Shown: positions 6,594 to 14,720 of the stretch, one piece after another
Numbering within the stretch: position 1 is the stretch's first letter
How the letters are laid out: every line of letters begins with the position of its first letter
Source: Dysosmobacter segnis
GTDB taxonomy: Bacteria > Bacillota > Clostridia > Oscillospirales > Oscillospiraceae
Assembly (NCBI RefSeq): GCF_014297285.1
Contig: NZ_JACOQI010000001.1
Coordinates: 310,001-374,000, forward strand
DNA length: 64,000 nt
Reading direction: 5' to 3'
The notes under the pieces: model-generated
Told to the model about the DNA's origin: nothing
What the model saw: the letters and a program-made list of their open reading frames with translations, nothing else
The model's database searches: none
Program-made: the position numbers and the translations under genes

Positions 6594-8354
6594 ATGTCTG
6601 AGGAAATCAAGGAATTCAGCTTTGAAAATGAGGAATACCGCCAGACCTACTGGCACACCTGCTCTCACATCATGGCGCAGGCCGTCAAGCGCCTGTGGCC
6701 CGAGGTGAAGCTGGCCATCGGCCCCTCTATCAAGGAGGGCTGGTATTACGATATGGATGCACCCTTTGCCTTTACCCCGGAGCACATGACCGAGATCGAG
6801 GCCGAGATGCGGAAGATCTGCAAGGAGAAGCTGAAGCTGGAGCGCTTCGAGCTGCCCCGCGAGGAAGCCATTAAGTTCATGGAGGAGAAGGGCGAGCCTT
6901 ATAAGGTGGAACTGATCCAGGATCTGCCGGAGGATGCTCCCATCTCCTTCTACAAGCAGGGCGAGTTCACCGACCTGTGCGCCGGTCCCCATCTGGACTC
7001 CACCGGCCGGGTAAAGGGCAACGCCATCAAGCTGCTGGCCTGCAACGCCGCCTACTGGCGGGGCGACTCCAACCGGGAGACCCTCCAGCGGATCTACGGC
7101 ATCGCCTTCCCCAAGAAGGAGGAACTGGACGCCTATCTGGAGCGCATCGAGGAGGCCAAGCGCCGGGATCACCGGAAGCTGGGCAAGGAACTGGGCCTGT
7201 TTGCTTTCCGGGATGAGGCCCCCGGCTTCCCCTTCTACCTGCCTAAGGGCATGGTGCTGAAGAACACCCTGATCGACTACTGGCGTCAGGTCCACAAGAA
7301 GTGGAACTATGTGGAGATCTCCACTCCTCAGATCATGAAGCGGACTCTGTGGGAGACCTCCGGCCACTGGGATCACTACAAGGATAATATGTATACCACC
7401 GTCATTGACGGCGAGGACTTTGCCATCAAGCCCATGAACTGCCCCGGCAGTATTCTGGTCTATGAGCTGGAACCCCATTCCTACCGAGACCTGCCCCTGC
7501 GGTACGGTGAGCTGGGCCTGGTCCACCGTCATGAGCTCTCCGGCGCGCTCCACGGCATGTTCCGTGTCCGCTGCTTCACTCAGGACGACGCCCACATCCT
7601 GCTGGCCAAGGACCAGATCAAGGATGAGGTCATCCGCATCGCCCGCCTGTTCGACGAGGTCTACTCTCTGTTCGGCCTGCCCTACAAGATCGAGCTGTCC
7701 ACCATGCCCGAGGACCACATCGGCACCCGGGAGGACTGGGAGAAGGCAGAGAACGCTCTGGCCGACGCCATTACCTCCATCGGCAAGGAGTATGTGGTGA
7801 ACCCCGGCGACGGCGCGTTCTACGGTCCCAAGCTGGACTTCCACATTCAGGACTCTCTGGGCCGTACCTGGCAGTGCGGCACCATTCAGCTGGACTATCA
7901 GCTGCCCGGCCGCTTTGATCTGGAGTATACCACCAGCGACGGCGGCAAGGACGTGCCCGTGATGATCCACCGTGTTGTGTTCGGCTCCATCGAGCGGTTC
8001 ATCGGCATCATCACCGAGCACTTTGCCGGCGCCTTCCCCGCATGGCTGGCTCCTGTTCAGGTGAAGATCCTGCCTGTCACCGACCGTGCGCTGGATTATG
8101 CCAAGGATCTGTCTGACGCATTGGACGGTCAGGGCTTCCGCGTGGAGGTGGATGACCGCAACGAGAAGATCGGCAAGAAGATCCGTGAGGCCACTCTGGA
8201 GAAGGTGCCCTATATGATCGTTGTGGGTGACCGGGATATGGAAAACAAGACGGTCTCCGTCCGTACCCGCGCCGGCGAGGATCTGGGCGCTATGAGCCTG
8301 GAGGACTTCACCGCCAAGCTGAAGGAAGTTGTAGACTCCAAGGTGATTCAGTAA
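6594..8354 (+). CDS. thrS: Threonyl-tRNA synthetase lacking the N-terminal TGS domain
   Basis: A 586-residue class II synthetase that charges tRNA(Thr). It starts almost directly in the editing (SAD) domain: HTCSH at residues 21-25 is the HxxxH motif, and CAGPH completes the zinc-type editing site. The catalytic core shows MNCPG, the motif 2 region with HRHELSGALHGMFRVR and DDAH, and motif 3 GSIERFIGI. The Cys and two His that hold the active-site zinc are present. A C-terminal anticodon-binding domain runs from about residue 490. Typical ThrRS is about 640 residues with an N-terminal TGS domain, which is missing here. The ATG at 6594 follows AAAGGAGA at good spacing. The upstream open frame is only leader RNA. 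Controlled by the T-box leader. Confidence 0.96.
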   Translation: MSEEIKEFSFENEEYRQTYWHTCSHIMAQAVKRLWPEVKLAIGPSIKEGWYYDMDAPFAFTPEHMTEIEAEMRKICKEKLKLERFELPREEAIKFMEEKGEPYKVELIQDLPEDAPISFYKQGEFTDLCAGPHLDSTGRVKGNAIKLLACNAAYWRGDSNRETLQRIYGIAFPKKEELDAYLERIEEAKRRDHRKLGKELGLFAFRDEAPGFPFYLPKGMVLKNTLIDYWRQVHKKWNYVEISTPQIMKRTLWETSGHWDHYKDNMYTTVIDGEDFAIKPMNCPGSILVYELEPHSYRDLPLRYGELGLVHRHELSGALHGMFRVRCFTQDDAHILLAKDQIKDEVIRIARLFDEVYSLFGLPYKIELSTMPEDHIGTREDWEKAENALADAITSIGKEYVVNPGDGAFYGPKLDFHIQDSLGRTWQCGTIQLDYQLPGRFDLEYTTSDGGKDVPVMIHRVVFGSIERFIGIITEHFAGAFPAWLAPVQVKILPVTDRALDYAKDLSDALDGQGFRVEVDDRNEKIGKKIREATLEKVPYMIVVGDRDMENKTVSVRTRAGEDLGAMSLEDFTAKLKEVVDSKVIQ

Positions 8355-8376
8355 GTTGCTCTTAGTTAAACTGCAC

Positions 8377-8418
8377 AAAACACGCCCCGCTGGTTTTCCT
8401 GGCGGGGCGTGTTTTTGC
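8377..8418 (+). terminator. thrS terminator
   Basis: CACGCCCCGC at 8381-8390 pairs with 8402-8411, preceded by AAAA and followed by TTTTT. Confidence 0.92.
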
Positions 8419-8530
8419 AAGACGGACATTTGTTTTGCAAGACATTTGTGGGAAAACGCAGAGAATAGCGTGAAAATGCAAGATGAATACTTAAACATTG
8501 CAAAAAATCACCAAAAAGAGAAAATGACCC

Positions 8531-8559
8531 TTGCAAAATGAATGATATACATGTATACT
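8531..8559 (+). promoter_or_regulatory. Promoter of the TAXI/TRAP genes
   Basis: TTGCAA at 8531-8536 and TATACT at 8554-8559 with a 17-bp spacer, 80 bp before the TAXI gene start. A perfect 12-bp palindrome, TATACATGTATA (8546-8557), overlaps the -10 element and could be an operator. Confidence 0.72.
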
Positions 8560-8638
8560 ATGCACATGCTTACGGAAACACCCTTGAAAAAAGCACCGGG
8601 CGTTTCCACCTAATTCAACTGTGAAAGAGGGATTTGGA

Positions 8639-9655
8639 ATGAAAAAAGTGTTTTCTCTGATTCTGGCTTTGGGCCTCATCGCTTCTCTGACTGCCTGCGG
8701 CGGCGGTAACGCCTCCGGCAATGAGACTGGCGACAGCGCTCCCGCTGCTTCTACCGCGAAGCTGCGCTTCGTCACCGGCGGCGAGTCCGGCACCTACTAT
8801 GCCTTCGGCTCCGTTATCGCCCAGCACGCCACCAACAATACCGATGTGTCTGTCACCGGTCTGGTTGGCAACGGCTCTAAGTCCAACGTGGAAGAGCTGG
8901 CAGATGGCAACGCGGAGCTGGCCTTCTGCCAGTCCGACGTGATGGCCTATGCCTACAACGGCACCAACCTCTTTGAGAACCCCATCGACTGCTTCTCCAC
9001 CGTGGCCGCCCTGTACATGGAAGATGTGCAGATCGTCACCACCGATCCCAGCATTAAGACCGTGGCTGACCTGGCCGGTAAGAACGTGTCTGTCGGCGCT
9101 GCCGGTTCCGGTGTGTACTTCAACGCTGTGGACATCCTGAGCGCTTATGGTCTGGGCGATCTGGACGCTGACGGCAAGTTCACCAAGATCAACGCCACCT
9201 ATCAGAGCTTCGGCGACAGCGCTGACTCCCTGAAGGACGGCAAGATCGACGCCGCTTTCATCGTGGCCGGCGCCCCCACCACTGCCATCATGGATCTGTC
9301 CACCACCAAGGCTGCTTATCTGGTGTCTCTGGATGACGCCCATATCGACGAGTTGCTGGCCGCCTCTCCTTACTACACCAAGCACGTCATCCCCGCCGGT
9401 ACCTACAACGGTCAGGACGAGGATGTGACCACCGTGGCTGTGGGCGCTGTGATCCTGGCCCGTGACGATGTATCTGAGGATGCTATCTATGCTCTGACGG
9501 CTGACATCTTCGACAACGCCCCCAATCTGACCAGCAGCCACGCCAAGTACGGCGAGCTGTCCACCGAGTTCGGCGCTTCCATCACCTCTGTGCCTTATCA
9601 TCCCGGCGCTGCCAAGTACTTCGCCGAGAAGGGCTTCGATGTGGCAACCAAGTAA
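8639..9655 (+). CDS. TAXI-family TRAP transporter solute-binding lipoprotein
   Basis: A 338-residue extracytoplasmic binding protein. The N-terminus MKKVFSLILALGLIASLTAC ends in a lipobox, so it should be lipid-anchored outside the membrane. The family signature is clear: RFVTGGESGTYYAFGSVIA, then VGNGSKSNVEELADGNAELAFCQSD, and later VSVGAAGSGVYFNAVDIL. TAXI proteins deliver substrates (glutamate-like or other organic acids in studied cases) to TRAP permeases with fused small and large subunits, and such a permease is the next gene. The ATG at 8639 is preceded by AGAGGGA; an ATG at 8621 would put six extra residues before the signal peptide. Substrate unknown. Confidence 0.95.
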   Translation: MKKVFSLILALGLIASLTACGGGNASGNETGDSAPAASTAKLRFVTGGESGTYYAFGSVIAQHATNNTDVSVTGLVGNGSKSNVEELADGNAELAFCQSDVMAYAYNGTNLFENPIDCFSTVAALYMEDVQIVTTDPSIKTVADLAGKNVSVGAAGSGVYFNAVDILSAYGLGDLDADGKFTKINATYQSFGDSADSLKDGKIDAAFIVAGAPTTAIMDLSTTKAAYLVSLDDAHIDELLAASPYYTKHVIPAGTYNGQDEDVTTVAVGAVILARDDVSEDAIYALTADIFDNAPNLTSSHAKYGELSTEFGASITSVPYHPGAAKYFAEKGFDVATK

Positions 9656-9717
9656 AGATCTGAACGGGATCTTTACAGCATCACCGCCATTTCCTTACCC
9701 ATAAGTATGTCATTCAG

Positions 9718-9743
9718 GCTGCGGCGGAGAAATCCGCCGCAGC
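9718..9743. repeat. Hairpin with GAAA loop
   Basis: GCTGCGGCGGA (9718-9728) and its complement (9733-9743) enclose GAAA. The same stem recurs at 9865-9890 with loop TTTC. It lies just after the TAXI gene and could stabilise the mRNA end or attenuate expression of the permease. Confidence 0.75.
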
Positions 9744-9785
9744 CGTGAGTGGTTCTAAAGCGAAGCACAGCTCTCCGGAACGGAA
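9734..9785 (+). repeat. 52-bp direct repeat, first copy
   Basis: Matches 9881-9932 with a single difference. It starts in the 3' arm of a hairpin and ends at CTCTCCGGAACGGAA. This copy runs into hairpin repeat C. Confidence 0.85.
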
Positions 9786-9837
9786 AGGAAGGGTGTGTGC
9801 GGGAAACCCATCAGGGGATTCCTGCACCATTAAAATC
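9781..9837 (+). repeat. 57-bp hairpin repeat, copy C
   Basis: Aligns without gaps with copy A (46 of 57) and copy B. It is followed at 9841-9865 by a strong hairpin (CTTTCCGGCGC/GCGCCGGAAAG). Each of the three copies is followed by an unrelated but strong hairpin. Confidence 0.8.
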
Positions 9838-9840
9838 AGC

Positions 9841-9890
9841 CTTTCCGGCGCGATGCGCCGGAAAGCTGCGGCGGATTTCTCCGCCGCAGC
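9841..9890. repeat. Two adjoining hairpins in the TAXI-TRAP spacer
   Basis: Stem 1 is CTTTCCGGCGC/GCGCCGGAAAG (9841-9865). Stem 2 is GCTGCGGCGGA/TCCGCCGCAGC (9865-9890), the same stem as at 9718-9743. Confidence 0.75.
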
Positions 9891-9932
9891 CGTGAGTGGT
9901 TCTAAAGAGAAGCACAGCTCTCCGGAACGGAA
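9881..9932 (+). repeat. 52-bp direct repeat, second copy
   Basis: Second copy of 9734-9785, 147 bp downstream. It is not followed by the hairpin repeat. The 398-bp spacer 9656-10053 thus consists largely of repeats and contains no gene. Confidence 0.85.
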
Positions 9933-10053
9933 GAACAGAGCGCTTGCTGCGGACCAATTTACAAGAATTTACCCCGATCCCCGGTTGAGAAGGACAGAGA
10001 TCCGCTGCCCCTGTCAACTGCGGATGTGAGAAAACGATCAAGGAGGAGACCAT

Positions 10054-12045
10054 ATGGGCCTGTTCAAAAAAAAAGACCCCATTGTTGAAGTGGAAAAGGC
10101 ACTCGACCACGAGGTGCACGAGATGGAGCATGATATTCAGGCGGACGTGGATGCGGTCATGAAAAAGTATGACCGGGAATCCAACACCCGTATCTGGGAG
10201 GGGGCTCCGAAAATCGCCTTGCGGGTGCTGATGTCGGCCTTCTCAATCTATTGTATCCTGATGACCCTGTTCAGCAAGGCACTTCCGGAGCGGCGGCTGT
10301 CCCTGTTCCTGGGCTTTATCATCATCATCGGCTATCTGGTGTATCCCGCCAGAAAGGGTGCTGCCCGGGTGAACCATGTGCCCTGGTATGACTGGATCCT
10401 GATGGTTCTGGGCGCTGGCAGCTTCTTCTATTTTGCCATCAACGCTTTCTCCATCATTCAGTTGGCCACCAAGCTTCAGCCCATCCACATCATCGTCGGT
10501 GCCATCGGTATTGTGGTACTGATCGAGCTGTGCCGCCGGTGCGTAGGCCTGCCCATTCTGGTGGTGCTGGGCCTGCTGCTGATCTACACGTTCTATAACC
10601 AGCTCAGCTGGGACCCCAGCTTCTACAAGGCGCTGAAGAACATCGTCTATAAGCTGTTCTACACCACCAGCGGCGTCATCGGTACGCCGGTAAGCGTCTG
10701 CTACACCTACATTGTGCTGTTCATCATCTTTGGCGCATTTCTGGAGCGCACCGGCATCGCCAACTTCTTCATCAGCTTCGCCAACCGTCTGGCGGGCTGG
10801 TCTTCCGGCGGCCCCGCCAAGGTGGCGGTCATTTCCTCCGCCCTGTGCGGCATGGTGTCCGGCTCCTCCGTGGGCAACACCGTGACCACCGGCTCCGTCA
10901 CCATCCCCATGATGAAGAAAACCGGCTACAAGCCGGAGTTCGCCGGCGCGGTGGAGGCCGCCGCCTCTACCGGCGGTCAGATCATGCCCCCCATCATGGG
11001 CGCAGCGGCGTTCCTGATGGCAGAGTACATGAATATCCCCTATGCGAAGGTGGCTGTAAAGGCCATCCTTCCCGCCGTGCTGTACTTCACCGGCATTTTC
11101 ATCGCCGTCCATCTGGAAGCCAAGAAGCTGGGACTGAAGGGTATGCCCAAGTCCGAGATGGTCTCCTGGGGCGAGCTTGCCAAGCGTGCCTATCTCATCA
11201 TACCTCTGGCCCTACTGATCTTCCTGGTTTCCTCCGGCAGCCGCACCATGCAGTTCTCCGCGGCGGTGTCCATTCTGGCCGCCATCGTGGTGGGTTTCCT
11301 GAACAAGGATGAGCGGCTGACCTTCGGTAAAATCGTGGAGGCACTGGAGGCCGGTGCCAAGGGCGCCATCACCGTGGCTGTGGCCTGCGCCATGGCCGGT
11401 ATGATCGCCGGCTGCATCACTGTCACCGGTCTTGCTTCCATCCTCATCAACGCCATCGTGCAGATGGCAGGCGACGCTACCATGATCGGCCTGCTGCTGA
11501 CGATGATCTGCTGCATCATTCTGGGTATGGGCGTTCCTACCACCGCCAACTACTGCATCATGGCTTCCACCTGCGCCCCCATTCTGGTGCAGATGGGCTT
11601 CCCTCTGGTGGCGGCTCACTTCTTCGTGTTCTACTTCGGCATCGTGGCGGACATTACGCCTCCGGTGGCTCTGGCTGCCTATGCCGGCGCCGCCATTGCC
11701 AAGGCCAACCCTATGAAAACCGGCATCAACGCCACCAAGCTGGCCATCGCAGCCTTTATCGTGCCATACATTTTTGCCTACAGCCCCGCTATGCTGTTTG
11801 ACAATGTGAGCAGCGCATTTGAAGTAGTGCAGATCGTAGTCAGCGCCCTCATCGGTCTGTTTGGTGTGGCTGCGGCTTTGAACGGCTTCGTCTATAAGAA
11901 GATCCCCATGCTGTTCCGTCTGGCGATGGCTGCCGGCGGTCTGTGCATGATGATCCCCGGCACCGCATCGGATGTGGTTGGCCTCGTGATGGTCGGCGGC
12001 ATCGTGCTGATCCAGCGCATGAGCGCCCGGCGGCTGGCTGCCTGA
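10054..12045 (+). CDS. TRAP transporter permease with fused small and large subunits
   Basis: A 663-residue polytopic membrane protein. A charged cytoplasmic N-terminus (about 60 residues) is followed by roughly 16 or more hydrophobic segments. The first four or so correspond to the DctQ-like small subunit and the rest to the DctM-like large subunit. Signature stretches are GMVSGSSVGNTVTTGSVTIP, GGQIMPPIMGAAAFLMAEY, GMGVPTTANYCIMAS and a conserved ADITPPVALAAYAG. It moves an organic acid type substrate inward using an ion gradient, with the TAXI lipoprotein encoded upstream as receptor. AAGGAGGAG precedes the ATG. The repeat-filled gap from the receptor gene (398 bp) is unusually long for such a pair. 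Confidence 0.95.
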   Translation: MGLFKKKDPIVEVEKALDHEVHEMEHDIQADVDAVMKKYDRESNTRIWEGAPKIALRVLMSAFSIYCILMTLFSKALPERRLSLFLGFIIIIGYLVYPARKGAARVNHVPWYDWILMVLGAGSFFYFAINAFSIIQLATKLQPIHIIVGAIGIVVLIELCRRCVGLPILVVLGLLLIYTFYNQLSWDPSFYKALKNIVYKLFYTTSGVIGTPVSVCYTYIVLFIIFGAFLERTGIANFFISFANRLAGWSSGGPAKVAVISSALCGMVSGSSVGNTVTTGSVTIPMMKKTGYKPEFAGAVEAAASTGGQIMPPIMGAAAFLMAEYMNIPYAKVAVKAILPAVLYFTGIFIAVHLEAKKLGLKGMPKSEMVSWGELAKRAYLIIPLALLIFLVSSGSRTMQFSAAVSILAAIVVGFLNKDERLTFGKIVEALEAGAKGAITVAVACAMAGMIAGCITVTGLASILINAIVQMAGDATMIGLLLTMICCIILGMGVPTTANYCIMASTCAPILVQMGFPLVAAHFFVFYFGIVADITPPVALAAYAGAAIAKANPMKTGINATKLAIAAFIVPYIFAYSPAMLFDNVSSAFEVVQIVVSALIGLFGVAAALNGFVYKKIPMLFRLAMAAGGLCMMIPGTASDVVGLVMVGGIVLIQRMSARRLAA

Positions 12046-12064
12046 TCTCCTGAAAACAACAAAA

Positions 12065-12107
12065 GTGACCGCACTGCCCACGATCCCGGGCGGTGCGGTC
12101 TGCTGTT
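12065..12107 (+). terminator. Probable terminator of the TRAP permease
   Basis: GACCGCAC (12067-12074) pairs with GTGCGGTC (12093-12100), extended by weaker pairs. The following sequence TGCTGTTAT is only moderately T-rich, so termination strength is uncertain. Confidence 0.55.
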
Positions 12108-12197
12108 ATCAAAAAGTTTTTGCAAAAAAGGAAACCTTTTCGCAGTTGAATCCGTCTATTACAAATGAAAGCGGTTTTGATGGAATTTGTTACTGTT

Positions 12198-12227
12198 TTG
12201 TTGTTGATTTACCCTATTGGCTATATT
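12198..12227 (+). promoter_or_regulatory. Possible promoter of the MacAB operon
   Basis: TTGTTG at 12198-12203 and TATATT at 12222-12227 with an 18-bp spacer, 115 bp before the adaptor gene. It is the best match in the gap, but not a strong consensus. Confidence 0.45.
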
Positions 12228-12341
12228 AACATCAGTGAGCGAAGGTGAATATGCCTGTCGGCAGCCCTGTTTGGGCGCTGACAGCACTGGATCGGAAACA
12301 AGCGGGCCTCAGCCCGGAGAATCGTAAAAGGAGAATATGTC

Positions 12342-14015
12342 ATGGCAGAGATCATGGAAGAGAAAAAGGAGCTGACCCCGGCGGAGACAGCCGCTCCGGC
12401 GTCACCGGAGACCCCGGCGAAAAAGCCGGAAAAAAGCACGGCAGACAAGAAAAAGCGGCGGCGTACGATCCGGCGGATCGTTGCGCTGGTGGTCGTGGCC
12501 GCCCTGATCGCAGGCGGCGTGAAATTCTTCAAAAAGAAGGACGGCAGCAGCGAGGTAGGCATGGCGACGGTGTCCTACGGCGCTATCAGCTCCGAGGTGG
12601 ACGGCAGCGGTCTGGTAAAGGCCAAGAACAGCGAGACTATCAGCCTGACCACTGCGGGCACGGTGATGGATGTATTCGTGGAGGAGGGACAGAAAGTGGA
12701 GCAGGGGGACCCCCTGTTTACCATTGATTCCCCCAATGCTGCCACGGAGGTCCAGAAGGCCCGCGATGAGGTTGAGGGCTATCAGAAGCAGATCAATACG
12801 CTGCAAAAGGACATTGCGGGGCTGAATCTTTCTCCGTCCTACGCCGGAAAACTGATGGATGTTGTGACACTGAACCCCGGCGACGAGATTAGCAAGGGCA
12901 CCAAGGTCGCCGTCCTCGCGGACGATACCCGGATGCGGCTGGAGCAGTATTACAGCTACGCCTACGCCGGGGAGCTGAAGGCGGGGCAGAAGGTGCAGGT
13001 CTCTATCCCTGCCCTGATGACCACCGTGGAAGGCACGGTGGAGGCTGTTCACATGGTCAGCCGTATTACCCCGGAGGGTTCTAAGCTGTTTTCCGCCGAG
13101 ATCGTGATCCCCAACGAGGGTGTGCTGGCCAAGGATATGGTGGCTACTGCCACTACGATTGTGAACGGCGATACCGTGTATCCCTACGAAGCCGCTAAAC
13201 TGCAATATTACCGGGTGGGAGATTTGAACTCCACCGTCAGCGGCACGGTGATCTCCAGTAATCTGGTGGACTATCTCGCCGTAACGCCCGGTCAGGTTCT
13301 GGTGCGGATCGACGGCGAGGACAGCGAGACGGAGATCTTCACCGCACAGCAGAATCTGGAAGAGGCCCAGAAGAAGCTGGAGGCCGCCCAGAAGAATCTG
13401 GACAACTGCAATGCGGTGGCTCCCATTTCCGGTCAGGTTATCGGTCTGTCCGTGACGCCGGGGCAGGAACTTCAGGCAAACAGTACCCTTGTGACCGTTT
13501 CCGACACCTCCACCGTGACCGTCAGCGCCACCGTGGACGAGCGGAACATCAGCTATATCAAGACCGGCATGTCCGTGAACCTGGACCAGTGGGGCACCAG
13601 CGCCTTCGGCACGGTGGAGACGGTGAGCCTTTCCAGCACTGTGAATAACGGCGTGGCCTCCTATCCCATCACCATCTCCGCGGACAACACGGACGGCAAC
13701 CTGCAAGTCAACAGCTATGTGAACTATCAGATCCAGGCCAGCCAGAACGACAACTGCCTGATGGTGCCCATCCAGGCGGTGCGTACCGTGGGGCTGGAGG
13801 ATGGTTCTTCCGCCACCGTGGTCTATGTGCAGGCAGACAGCCGGCCGGACAACGCGCTGGAGCTGCCCTATCAGGACGAGGAGATCCCCAGCGGCTTCTA
13901 TCCCGTTCAGGTGGAGATCGGTATTCAGGATACATATAACGTGGAGATCAAGTCCGGCGTAAATGACGGCGACACCGTCTTTACCCAGATGATAACCGAT
14001 CAGGCGTGGGGTTAA
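12342..14015 (+). CDS. MacA/HlyD-family efflux adaptor protein
   Basis: A 557-residue membrane-anchored adaptor. A Pro/Glu/Lys-rich cytoplasmic N-terminus (1-38) and one membrane helix (about 39-58) precede the extracytoplasmic part. There a biotinyl-lipoyl-like half (VMDVFVEEGQKVEQGDPLF) is followed by a short coiled coil. A second lipoyl/coiled-coil set appears further on (about 305-390, VAPISGQVIGLSVTPGQELQ), then beta-barrel domains. Such proteins link a MacB-type ABC exporter to the outside; in Gram-positives they bridge the wall space. AAAGGAGAATATGTC precedes the ATG. The ATPase gene begins 3 bp after its stop, so adaptor, ATPase and permease form one operon. It is larger than typical MacA (about 370-400 residues). 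Substrate unknown. Confidence 0.92.
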   Translation: MAEIMEEKKELTPAETAAPASPETPAKKPEKSTADKKKRRRTIRRIVALVVVAALIAGGVKFFKKKDGSSEVGMATVSYGAISSEVDGSGLVKAKNSETISLTTAGTVMDVFVEEGQKVEQGDPLFTIDSPNAATEVQKARDEVEGYQKQINTLQKDIAGLNLSPSYAGKLMDVVTLNPGDEISKGTKVAVLADDTRMRLEQYYSYAYAGELKAGQKVQVSIPALMTTVEGTVEAVHMVSRITPEGSKLFSAEIVIPNEGVLAKDMVATATTIVNGDTVYPYEAAKLQYYRVGDLNSTVSGTVISSNLVDYLAVTPGQVLVRIDGEDSETEIFTAQQNLEEAQKKLEAAQKNLDNCNAVAPISGQVIGLSVTPGQELQANSTLVTVSDTSTVTVSATVDERNISYIKTGMSVNLDQWGTSAFGTVETVSLSSTVNNGVASYPITISADNTDGNLQVNSYVNYQIQASQNDNCLMVPIQAVRTVGLEDGSSATVVYVQADSRPDNALELPYQDEEIPSGFYPVQVEIGIQDTYNVEIKSGVNDGDTVFTQMITDQAWG

Positions 14016-14018
14016 GCC

Positions 14019-14720
14019 ATGGCGAAACTGATCGAACTGCGGGATGTCTATAAGATCTACGGCGAGGGCCTTGAGAGCGAGGTCCGGGCCCTGGACGGCG
14101 TTTCGCTGGATATTGAAAAGGGCGAGTTCGTGGCGGTGGTGGGCCAGTCCGGCTCCGGCAAGTCCACCATGATGAACGTGCTGGGCTGTCTGGACATCCC
14201 CACCCGGGGCACTTACCGTCTGGACGGCGTGGATGTCCGGGAGCTTTCCGACAAGGAGCTCTCCCGCATCCGCAACAAGCAGATCGGGTTCATTTTCCAG
14301 CAGTACAACCTGATCCAGAACCTGACGGTGCTGGAAAACGTGGAGCTGCCGCTGATCTATCAGGGCATCGATCCCATTGACCGGCGGGAGCTGGCGATAC
14401 AGGCGCTGACCCGCGTGGGTCTCGCCGACCGGGCGCAGCATAAGCCTACCCAGATGTCCGGCGGCCAGCAGCAGCGTGTGGCCATCGCCCGGGCCATTTC
14501 CACCCATCCGCCCATCATCATGGCGGATGAGCCTACCGGCGCATTGGATTCCCGGACGGGCCACGAGGTGCTGGGCTTCCTCCAGCAGCTGAACAAGGAG
14601 GGCAGCACCGTCATTCTCATCACCCATGACAACGGGATCGCCGCCACGGCCCGGCGCATTGTGCGGATCGCGGACGGCAAGATCATCGAGGATCACCCCC
14701 AGGAGGTGAATTGGTATTGA
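14019..14720 (+). CDS. MacB/LolD-type ABC transporter ATP-binding protein
   Basis: A 233-residue ABC ATPase. Visible are Walker [10 protein letters not shown] (residues 42-50), Q-loop [10 protein letters not shown], signature [14 protein letters not shown], Walker [14 protein letters not shown] and the switch histidine in LITHD. The sequence before Walker A and the motif [15 protein letters not shown] are typical of the MacB/LolD group that energises peptide, lipoprotein or antibiotic export. It is encoded between the adaptor gene (3-bp gap) and the permease gene, whose TTG start overlaps its TGA stop. The domain order of MacB is therefore split over two proteins, as is usual in Firmicutes. 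Confidence 0.96.
   Translation: MAKLIELRDVYKIYGEGLESEVRALDGVSLDIEKGEFVAVVGQSGSGKSTMMNVLGCLDIPTRGTYRLDGVDVRELSDKELSRIRNKQIGFIFQQYNLIQNLTVLENVELPLIYQGIDPIDRRELAIQALTRVGLADRAQHKPTQMSGGQQQRVAIARAISTHPPIIMADEPTGALDSRTGHEVLGFLQQLNKEGSTVILITHDNGIAATARRIVRIADGKIIEDHPQEVNWY

Noticed and set aside
6504..8498. Very long open frame (664 codons) antisense to thrS
   Set aside because: It mirrors thrS codon bias in a GC-rich gene, has no ribosome site and resembles no protein family.
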